The position numbers and the translations under genes were made by a program. Positions 1-5,130 of a stretch of DNA of 5,189 bases are shown one piece after another. Position 1 is the first letter of the stretch; each line of letters opens with the position of its first letter. The notes below the pieces were generated by a model that was not told where the DNA came from, did no database searches, and was given only the letters and a program-made list of their open reading frames with translations. The stretch is from DATLED01 sp046597375 (GTDB lineage: Bacteria; Actinomycetota; Acidimicrobiia; Acidimicrobiales; CADCTF01): assembly GCA_046597375.1 (NCBI GenBank), contig JBKJKM010000175.1:1-5189 (forward strand), written 5' to 3'.

Positions 1-302
1 TCGCGGGCGATGGCGACGAGATTGCCGGCGACGATGGCGAAGGCGCCGATCGACGCGGCGAGGCCGGCGCGACGTCGTCCGGCGACGTCGAGGACGAGCA
101 GCACCGCCGCGACCGCCAGAACCAGCGGATAGAGGCGAGCGCCGCCGGGGAAACCGGAGAGCGTCATCTTGCCGGGGTAACCGAACACGAACGTCGCCCA
201 GGGCGTGAGCGATCCGATGACGATCAGTAGGGTGCCGACGAGGCCGAGCGGCAACCGCAGCGGGGCCACCCGCAATCGGATCTGTTCCACCAAATTGTTC
301 AT
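1..302 (-). CDS. livM: Branched-chain amino acid ABC transporter permease, LivM position (N-terminal part, runs off the left edge)
   Basis: Partial gene with no stop in the window. The ATG at 302-300 overlaps the livH stop codon as ATGA, so translation is probably coupled; only a weak Shine-Dalgarno sequence precedes it. About 100 residues are visible, beginning MNNLVEQIRLRVAPLR, with three hydrophobic stretches at about residues 17-41 (containing LTPWATFVF), 56-73 (LYPLVLAVAAVLLVL) and 80-98. The order binding protein, LivH, next membrane protein is the standard Liv/HAAT arrangement, so LivM, the second inner-membrane permease subunit, is the natural call. However, the usual LivM core signature (GLN-LL-GYAGQ-SLGH type) is absent from the visible part. 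The protein therefore either carries an extra N-terminal membrane domain, or is a different membrane protein inserted in the operon. The assignment rests mainly on position. Confidence 0.72.
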   Translation of the reverse strand, partial: MNNLVEQIRLRVAPLRLPLGLVGTLLIVIGSLTPWATFVFGYPGKMTLSGFPGGARLYPLVLAVAAVLLVLDVAGRRRAGLAASIGAFAIVAGNLVAIAR

Positions 303-1231
303 GCCCGGGTCGCCACGCGTTCACCGAGCAATCCCGAAGGCCGGAAGACCAGCACCCCGATCAAGACGACGAAGGCCCACACGTCCTTCCACTGTGATCC
401 TTGGGGGATGTACTGCGTCGCCATCACTTCGACGATGCCGAGCACGAACCCGCCGAGCACGGCGCCAGTGATGTTGCCGATGCCCCCGAGCACGGCAGCC
501 GTGAAGGCCTTGAGGCCGGCGATGAAGCCGATGCGGAAGTCGATCTGGATGAAGCGCATGCCCTGCATGACGCCGGCAACGGCGGCGAGGGCGGCGCCGA
601 TGGCGAACGTGATGATGATGATCTTGTCGGTGTCGATGCCCATGAGCCGCGCCGTGTCGGGGTCCTGGGCCGTGGCTCGCATGGCCTTGCCGGTGCGGGT
701 GCGACGGATGAAGGCCTGGAGGGCGATCATCAACACGATGGCGACGACGACCACGAACAACGAGACCCGGGCGATGAGCACCGGACCCACTTCGATGTTC
801 GGACCCTCGATGAGTCGAGGGAACGAGACCGGCGACTTCGCTCCTAGCCGGCCGCTCTCGAGGGGATAGAAGAGGCGAACGATCTCCTGCAGGGCGATGG
901 ACACGCCGATGGCGGTGATCAGCGGGGCGAGGCGCGACGCCTTGCGCAGAGGCCGGTAGGCGAGGCGTTCGACGAGCAACGAGGTCGAGACCGAGACGAT
1001 GACGGCGACGACCATCACGATCGGCAGTACCAGGAAGACGTTGCCCTGGATGGCCTCGGGCATGCGGTGCCAGGTGTAGAGACCGGCGAAGGCGCCGACC
1101 ATGAAGATCTCGCCGTGGGCGAAGTTGATGAGTTGGATGATGCCGTAGACCATCGTGTACCCGAGGGCGATCAGCCCGTACGTGGCCCCCAGCACGAGGC
1201 CGTTCACCATCTGCTGGAGAAACAGGGTCAA
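299..1231 (-). CDS. livH: Branched-chain amino acid ABC transporter permease LivH
   Basis: Inner-membrane permease subunit of a HAAT-family ABC importer. It pairs with LivM to form the channel that receives substrate from the lipoprotein encoded upstream. The protein is 310 residues, usual for LivH. Visible signatures are an N-terminal membrane segment with GLVLGATYGLIALGYTMVYG (residues 11-30), INFAHGE (35-41), the cytoplasmic coupling-loop region RTGKAMRATAQDPDTARLMG (about 179-198) that contacts the ATPases, GLKAFTAAVLGGIGN (about 238-252), and a C-terminal FRPSGLLGE. The start is set at TTG 1231-1229 because AGGAG at 1244-1240 lies 8 bases upstream and the protein then begins as LivH proteins do. 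An in-frame ATG at 1291 would add 20 Pro/Arg/Gly-rich residues and begin inside the intercistronic hairpin, so it is disfavoured. The gene follows livK by 76 bases and overlaps livM by 4. Confidence 0.95.
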   Translation of the reverse strand: MTLFLQQMVNGLVLGATYGLIALGYTMVYGIIQLINFAHGEIFMVGAFAGLYTWHRMPEAIQGNVFLVLPIVMVVAVIVSVSTSLLVERLAYRPLRKASRLAPLITAIGVSIALQEIVRLFYPLESGRLGAKSPVSFPRLIEGPNIEVGPVLIARVSLFVVVVAIVLMIALQAFIRRTRTGKAMRATAQDPDTARLMGIDTDKIIIITFAIGAALAAVAGVMQGMRFIQIDFRIGFIAGLKAFTAAVLGGIGNITGAVLGGFVLGIVEVMATQYIPQGSQWKDVWAFVVLIGVLVFRPSGLLGERVATRA

Positions 1232-1239
1232 GTGAACGT

Positions 1240-1244
1240 CTCCT
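1240..1244 (-). promoter_or_regulatory. Ribosome binding site of livH
   Basis: AGGAG on the minus strand, 8 bases before the TTG codon at 1231-1229. It decides in favour of the TTG start over the upstream in-frame ATG at 1291. Confidence 0.8.
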
Positions 1245-1256
1245 GGGGGACGAGAA

Positions 1257-1283
1257 CGGGGCGGGGCCGATAGCCCCGCCCCG
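1257..1283 (-). promoter_or_regulatory. GC-rich intercistronic hairpin between livK and livH
   Basis: A perfect 11-bp inverted repeat. The left arm 1257-1267 (cggggcggggc) pairs with 1273-1283 (gccccgccccg), leaving a 5-base loop (cgata). It lies between the livK stop and the livH ribosome binding site. On the transcribed strand it is followed by TTCTCGTC, not a run of T, so it is a poor intrinsic terminator. Position and strength fit a partial terminator or an mRNA-protecting hairpin that lets the binding protein be made in excess over the permeases, a common design in ABC importer operons. That role is inference. A smaller 5-bp hairpin (1292-1296 with 1303-1307) lies just after the livK stop codon. 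Confidence 0.6.
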
Positions 1284-1307
1284 CTATCCAACTCGTAACG
1301 GAACGAG

Positions 1308-2546
1308 CTACTTGAAGTCGTCCGTCTTGATCGCCTTCCACTCCTGGTTGGTCACCTTGTACACCGTGAGCACCCGGGTCGTGTTGTCCCCGAACTCGTC
1401 GAACGCCACGTTGCCGGTGACCCCGTCGAGGTCGGAATCCTGCACTGCCTTGGCGATCTTCTCGCGAACGGCGGGGGTCAACTCGTTCTCACCGTCGAGC
1501 GCCTCGGCCAACGCGTTAATGATGACGTTGGCGGCGTCGTAGGCGTAGGCGCCGTAGGCCGAGGCGGGATCGGCGTACTTGGCTGCGGTGTAGTCCGCGA
1601 TGAATCCGGCCGCCGACTCGAGTTCGTCGGTCGGAGCCCCGATCGAGGTGCAGAAGTCGCCTTCGGCTGCCTGCCCGGCCGTCTTGATGAACGTCGCGTC
1701 GAAGATACCGTCCCCACCCATGAGCGGGGCCTTGATGCCCTGGGCCTCGGCCTGGCTCGACAGCAACTGGGCCTCGGGGAACTCGCCGCCGTAGTAGATG
1801 AGGTCGGGGTTGAGCGGCTTGATCTTGGTAAGCACGGCGCTGAAGTCCTGGTCGCCGGGGTTGATCGTCTCGGCGGCTACGACCTTGCCGCCGTTCTTGG
1901 TCAGCTGGGCGGAGAACGCGGCCACCAGGCCCTGGCCGTAGGTCTTCTTGTCGTGGATCGTCACCACGTTCTTGGCGTTCAGATCGTTCGAGGCGAAGTT
2001 GGCGCCGAACGGCCCTTGGATGGCATCCGTCGTGGACACCCGGAAGTAGGTGCCGAACTGACGCTTCTTGGTCACCGGATCGGTGCCCTGAGTCAGCTCG
2101 ATAGCGGTGTTGGCAGGAGAGACCATCACGATGCCGGAGCGATCGAGAATCGGCTGAACCTGGAGAGCGACGCTCGAGTTCAGGGTGCCGACGACCCCCG
2201 CGACAGCTTCGTCGGAGGCCAACTTGGTGGCGACCTGGGCGCCGACGTCGGCCTTGGCCGTGTCGTCCTCGGCTGCCAGTTCGAGGGTGACGCCCTTGAT
2301 CTTCTTCGACTTGTTGGCCTGTTTGACGGCCAGGTCGACGCCGTTCCTGATGCCCAGTCCGAGCGGAGAGCTGCTGCCCGACAGCGGTGCGATCATGCCG
2401 ATCTTGATGACCTTGGTGGGTTCGGCTGCTTCGTCGCCGCCGCCACCCGTAGGTGCTTCTTCCTCGTCACTACCGCAAGCTGCGAACAGCATGGCGGCGA
2501 TCACGAGCAGGACGGGGAAACGCCAGAACCGGCGGCGTTGCTGCAT
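1308..2546 (-). CDS. livK: Branched-chain amino acid ABC transporter substrate-binding lipoprotein (LivK-like)
   Basis: Extracytoplasmic solute receptor of the Liv importer, 412 residues. The N-terminus is a lipoprotein signal: a basic start (MQQRRRFWRF), a hydrophobic core and the lipobox LFAAC with Cys24 as lipidation site. A Gly/Glu-rich linker (about 25-43) follows. The mature part is a type I periplasmic-binding fold, starting KIGMIAPLSGSSSPLGLGIR (about 47-67). It continues through GVVGTLNSSVALQVQPI, the SPANTAIELT segment, HDKKTYGQGLV, and DLIYYGGEFPEAQLLSSQA followed by APLMGGDG; all are typical of LivJ/LivK and Leu/Ile/Val receptors. The true ligand cannot be read from sequence; HAAT receptors also bind amides, urea or aromatic compounds. 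The ATG at 2546 is preceded by GGGAG (2557-2553) with 6-base spacing. It is the first visible gene of the operon, 88 bases after the response regulator stop. Confidence 0.95.
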   Translation of the reverse strand: MQQRRRFWRFPVLLVIAAMLFAACGSDEEEAPTGGGGDEAAEPTKVIKIGMIAPLSGSSSPLGLGIRNGVDLAVKQANKSKKIKGVTLELAAEDDTAKADVGAQVATKLASDEAVAGVVGTLNSSVALQVQPILDRSGIVMVSPANTAIELTQGTDPVTKKRQFGTYFRVSTTDAIQGPFGANFASNDLNAKNVVTIHDKKTYGQGLVAAFSAQLTKNGGKVVAAETINPGDQDFSAVLTKIKPLNPDLIYYGGEFPEAQLLSSQAEAQGIKAPLMGGDGIFDATFIKTAGQAAEGDFCTSIGAPTDELESAAGFIADYTAAKYADPASAYGAYAYDAANVIINALAEALDGENELTPAVREKIAKAVQDSDLDGVTGNVAFDEFGDNTTRVLTVYKVTNQEWKAIKTDDFK

Positions 2547-2634
2547 GCCGTACTCCCTCTGTCATAGGAATGTAACAGTGGCGAGTGTAGGCACAGGCGG
2601 CTCGCCCGGCGACCGATCCCCAGCCCAATTCGGG

Positions 2635-3468
2635 CTATTCGGACAACGGGCGGCCCCATTGTCGGGTGAGCGTCGTCGCCAGCGACGAGGTGGCATCAAA
2701 TCGCTGGACGGCCTCGAGGATCGCCGTCGTCACGGCTTCGTGGAATGGCCGGCCGGCCGCACCGCCGCGCTGGCAGTCGACCTCGGCCAGGCGCGCGTCG
2801 GGGATGCGGCCGATCGCCGCCCAGGCTTCGAGCAGTGCGCCGACCTCCGCCGGGTTGGCGCGCGCCGCCCAGAAGAACTCCGAGTTGGCCGAGGCGATGT
2901 CGCGCCACACATGGAGGAACCGATGGAACGCGTCGAAAACCTCGGGCGGAACCGGTCGGTCGAGCAGCGAGGGTTGCGACCGGACGGCCTGCACAATGCA
3001 TTCGGCGTTCTCGATCCACGCCAGCGCGGCGTCGGACGGCACCGGTCCGATCTTCACGCCCGGGTGAGCCGCAGCGTCGGTCCAGTGGCGCACGAGCACG
3101 TCTGACAGGGCATCGACCAGCTCGTCGCCCGGTGCCTCCTTCAGCACCACGTCGAGGGCGCCGGCGGCGATCGCCGCCTGGTAGGTCCCGGCGTCAGCGT
3201 CCGAGGTGTAGAGGATCACCGCCGTATCCGGCGAGACCTCGCGGATGCGGGGGAGCGCCTCGACGCCCGTCAAGTTCGGCATGTGGCGGTCGATGATCAA
3301 CAGGTCGGGTGTGGTGCGGGCCACGAGCTCGATGGCAGCGAACCCGTCAGCCGCCTCGCCGACGATGGTGAACCTGCCGTCGAGGTCGAGGTGCATGCGA
3401 ACGAGGCGCCGTATGGCGTCGCTGTCGTCGACTAGTGCGACCCGAACCTTGCGTGCCTGCATCGTCAT
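2635..3468 (-). CDS. Response regulator with a receiver domain and an unrecognised helical C-terminal domain
   Basis: 277 residues when started at ATG 3468; ATG 3462 is a near-equal alternative. Residues about 6-122 form a CheY-like receiver: acidic pair D14-D15 (VALVDDSD), phospho-acceptor D60 (LLIIDRHMPNLTG), conserved T88 at the end of the fourth strand (VILYTSD), and K110 (VVLKEAPGDEL). All phosphotransfer residues are present, so phosphorylation by a histidine kinase is expected. Residues about 125-277 are helical and Trp/Ala-rich (for example FHRFLHVWRDIA, NSEFFWAARANP, GALLEAWAAIGRI, AGRPFHEAVTTAILEAV). I recognise no LuxR, OmpR, Fis, GGDEF or ANTAR signature in them. The output may be protein interaction or an enzyme-like domain, not DNA binding. 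No kinase is in the window. The gene lies upstream of the liv operon on the same strand and diverges from alaX. A transcriptional link to livK is possible but not shown. Confidence 0.88.
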   Translation of the reverse strand: MTMQARKVRVALVDDSDAIRRLVRMHLDLDGRFTIVGEAADGFAAIELVARTTPDLLIIDRHMPNLTGVEALPRIREVSPDTAVILYTSDADAGTYQAAIAAGALDVVLKEAPGDELVDALSDVLVRHWTDAAAHPGVKIGPVPSDAALAWIENAECIVQAVRSQPSLLDRPVPPEVFDAFHRFLHVWRDIASANSEFFWAARANPAEVGALLEAWAAIGRIPDARLAEVDCQRGGAAGRPFHEAVTTAILEAVQRFDATSSLATTLTRQWGRPLSE

Positions 3469-3472
3469 GCTT

Positions 3473-3477
3473 CTCCC
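3473..3477 (-). promoter_or_regulatory. Ribosome binding site of the response regulator gene
   Basis: GGGAG on the minus strand. It lies 4 bases from ATG 3468 and 10 bases from ATG 3462, so it supports a start in this pair. It makes the 21-residue upstream extension to ATG 3531 unlikely. It does not decide between the two close ATGs. Confidence 0.6.
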
Positions 3478-3578
3478 ACGTTTCGACCGGTCGTCCCCGT
3501 CGCGAGAGGGTAAACCGGACGACGGGAACAAAGCTCCTGCAGAAGGCGATGGGCGATCGAGCAGAATGAGTTCCGCCG

Positions 3579-4298
3579 ATGTCTGCGCCCCCCACCGAGC
3601 TGCTGTTCCTGCGTGACGCGTTCTTGCGCGATTTCGAGGCCGCCGTCGTCGCAGTGGACGAAGGGACGGGTCGGTTGGCCCTGGATCGCACCGCGTTCTA
3701 TCCCACCGGCGGCGGGCAGCCGAACGACACCGGCACGCTGTCGGGCCGTCGCGTCGTCGACGTGCGCAAGGAGGGCGACCTCGTCTGGCACTCCGTGGAG
3801 GGCGAACCGATCGCCCTCGGCACCTCCGTCGAAGGCGCGCTCGAGTGGGACCGGCGGTACGCCCTCATGCGCACCCACACGGCCCTGCACGTGCTGTGCG
3901 GCGTGATCTGGAACGAGTACGAGACGGCCGTGACCGGCGGCAACATGGAGCCTCTGGCCGCCCGTATGGACTTCGAATTCGACCCGCTGCCCGAGGGCTT
4001 CGGCGCCACCGTCGAGCGCCGGGTCAACGAGGAGTTGGCGGCCGACCGTCCGATTGTCGTGTCGTTCCTGCCCCGTGACGTCGCCGTGGCCGATCCCGAA
4101 CTGATCCGCACCAAGGTCAACCTCATCCCCGCGTCGGTCGACCAGATCCGCGTGGTCGACATCGTCGGGCTCGACAAGCAGGCCGACGGCGGCACCCACG
4201 TGGCGTCGACGGGCGAGGTCGGCCGCATTCGCGTGGTCAAGACCGAGTCGAAGGGCAAGGGCAACAAGCGCATCCGCATCGAGGTGGTCGATGCCTGA
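3579..4298 (+). CDS. alaX: AlaX-type alanyl-tRNA editing protein (trans-editing hydrolase)
   Basis: A free-standing relative of the alanyl-tRNA synthetase editing domain. The family hydrolyses tRNA-Ala mischarged with serine (or glycine), protecting translation in the cytosol. The protein has 239 residues, the size of AlaX forms with an N-terminal beta-barrel domain plus editing core. FYPTGGGQPNDTG (40-52) is the characteristic glycine-rich loop. RTHTALHVL (98-106) carries the HxxxH metal ligands H100 and H104. DGGTHVASTGEVG (203-215) matches the second metal motif, with H207. The position usually held by the cysteine ligand in this motif (CGGTH) is Asp203 (GAC at 4185-4187). The Lys/Arg-rich end (KTESKGKGNKRIRIEV) is usual for the family. 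ATG 3579 is chosen because an in-frame stop at 3567-3569 excludes longer starts; the ribosome binding site is weak. The gene overlaps larE by 8 bases, and its stop codon lies inside an 18-bp repeat unit. Confidence 0.93.
   Translation: MSAPPTELLFLRDAFLRDFEAAVVAVDEGTGRLALDRTAFYPTGGGQPNDTGTLSGRRVVDVRKEGDLVWHSVEGEPIALGTSVEGALEWDRRYALMRTHTALHVLCGVIWNEYETAVTGGNMEPLAARMDFEFDPLPEGFGATVERRVNEELAADRPIVVSFLPRDVAVADPELIRTKVNLIPASVDQIRVVDIVGLDKQADGGTHVASTGEVGRIRVVKTESKGKGNKRIRIEVVDA
4281..4284 (+). promoter_or_regulatory. Ribosome binding site of larE
   Basis: GAGG, 6 bases before ATG 4291 and inside the 3' end of alaX. It supports the upstream start that includes the repeat-encoded N-terminus, and translational coupling of the two genes. 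Confidence 0.55.
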
Positions 4299-5130
4299 GC
4301 TGTCGAACCAGCCTGAGCTGTCGAACCAGCCTGAGCTGTCGGACCAGCCTGAGGTGCGGTTGCTCGACGCCCTGCGGGCCCGGCTGGTCGACCTCGATCG
4401 CGTCGTCGTGGCTTTCAGCGGTGGCGCCGACTCGGCCTTTCTGGCCTGGGTGGCCACCGACACCCTCGGACCGGAGCGGACGTTGTGCGTCACCGCCATC
4501 TCCCCGTCGCTCGCCCCCGAGGAGGAGGTCGAGTGCCAGGCGCTGGCCGACGAGTGGCGCCTGCGTTGGACGCCGGTCTTCACCGACGAGCTGGCCAATC
4601 CGGCGTACGAGGCCAACGACGGCGACCGTTGTTTCCACTGCAAGACGGCCCTGCTCGACGTCACCGAGCCGTTGGCCGAGGCCGAACGGGCCACCGTCGT
4701 GCTCGGCGTCAACCTCGACGACCTCGGTGACCATCGGCCCGGACAGCGGGCGGCGGCCGAGCGGGGAAGCGCCTTCCCCCTCGTCGACGCCGGCTTCACC
4801 AAGGCCGACGTGCGGTCGTGGTCGCGCGAGCTTGGCCTTCGCACCTGGGACAAGCCGGCCGCTGCCTGCTTGTCGTCGCGCGTTCCGTACGGCACGCCCG
4901 TCACGCTGACCGTGCTCTCGAACGTCGGGCGGGCCGAATCGGCGCTGCGCCGGCTGGGGTTCCGCCAGCTCCGGGTGCGCCACTACGGCGATACGGCCCG
5001 CATCGAGTTGGAAGGCGCTGACCTCTTGCGGGCCGTCGAGCAGCGCGCCGCCGTCGTCGCCGCCGTGCGCGCAGCCGGCTACCGCTACGTGACCCTCGAC
5101 CTCGAGGGCCACGTAGCGGTAGCCGGCTGA
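4291..5130 (+). CDS. larE: LarE-type ATP-dependent sacrificial sulfur transferase (nickel-pincer nucleotide biosynthesis)
   Basis: LarE-family PP-loop ATP pyrophosphatase. Characterised members adenylate the carboxylates of pyridinium-3,5-biscarboxylate mononucleotide and, in the Lactobacillus plantarum type, give up their own cysteine sulfur, making the nickel-pincer cofactor of lactate racemase-type enzymes. Visible motifs are the PP-loop VVVAFSGGADS (38-48; the family norm is SGGVDS), GDRCFHCKTAL (111-121), GVNLDDLGDHRPGQR (139-153), TKADVRSWSRELGL (170-183) and WDKPAAACLSSRVPYG (186-201). Cys193 corresponds to the sacrificial cysteine. LGFRQLRVRHYGD and ARIELEGADLL form the C-terminal part. 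There are two oddities. Residues 2-19 are three PELS(N/D)Q repeats encoded by an 18-bp tandem repeat; a GTG at 4354 would give a 258-residue protein without them. The last residues (GHVAVAG) come from the inverted repeat and replace the usual LarE end (after TLDLEG, family members generally read on as F/Y-R-S-G-S). The true stop may therefore be lost. larB, larC and larA are not in the window. Confidence 0.9.
   Translation: MPELSNQPELSNQPELSDQPEVRLLDALRARLVDLDRVVVAFSGGADSAFLAWVATDTLGPERTLCVTAISPSLAPEEEVECQALADEWRLRWTPVFTDELANPAYEANDGDRCFHCKTALLDVTEPLAEAERATVVLGVNLDDLGDHRPGQRAAAERGSAFPLVDAGFTKADVRSWSRELGLRTWDKPAAACLSSRVPYGTPVTLTVLSNVGRAESALRRLGFRQLRVRHYGDTARIELEGADLLRAVEQRAAVVAAVRAAGYRYVTLDLEGHVAVAG
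4294..4353 (+). repeat. Three 18-bp tandem repeats at the alaX-larE junction
   Basis: Units are 4294-4311 and 4312-4329 (identical, cctgagctgtcgaaccag) and 4330-4347 (one change, a to g), followed by a partial fourth copy, cctgag, at 4348-4353. The 18-base length keeps frame and encodes PELSNQ, PELSNQ, PELSDQ, PE. The first unit carries the alaX stop codon (TGA 4296-4298). The core cctgagc-tgtcgaa resembles, from memory, a short dispersed repeat common in high-GC genomes (cctgagcttgtcgaagg type); this would need checking by search. Confidence 0.9.

Noticed and set aside
401..847. Asp/Glu/His-rich open frame on the plus strand (148 residues)
   Set aside because: It is antisense to livH. The acidic composition comes from reverse-reading hydrophobic codons.
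2584..2589. TACACT on the minus strand as a -10 element for livK
   Set aside because: There is no acceptable -35 hexamer about 17 bases upstream. One six-base match in an 88-base gap is not evidence of a promoter.
2622..2636. Hairpin agccc-aattc-gggct over the response regulator stop codon
   Set aside because: It has only a 5-bp stem, and on the minus strand it is followed by GGGG, not T residues, so it is not supportable as a terminator.
2185..3105. 306-residue open frame on the plus strand
   Set aside because: It runs across the antisense of livK, the intergenic gap and the response regulator gene, with low-complexity Arg/Gly/Pro content. Both genes on the other strand are well supported.
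3549..3569. Six-codon mini-ORF (atg to tga) just before alaX, behind AGAAGG
   Set aside because: The spacing of 2 bases to its start is too short for a normal ribosome binding site. It has no regulatory codon pattern such as a run of alanine codons and is likely chance.
3465..4904. 479-residue open frame on the minus strand
   Set aside because: It is antisense to alaX and larE, which have clear family motifs. Its composition is Arg/Ser/Gly-rich and it shows no recognisable domain. Long antisense frames are expected at this GC content.
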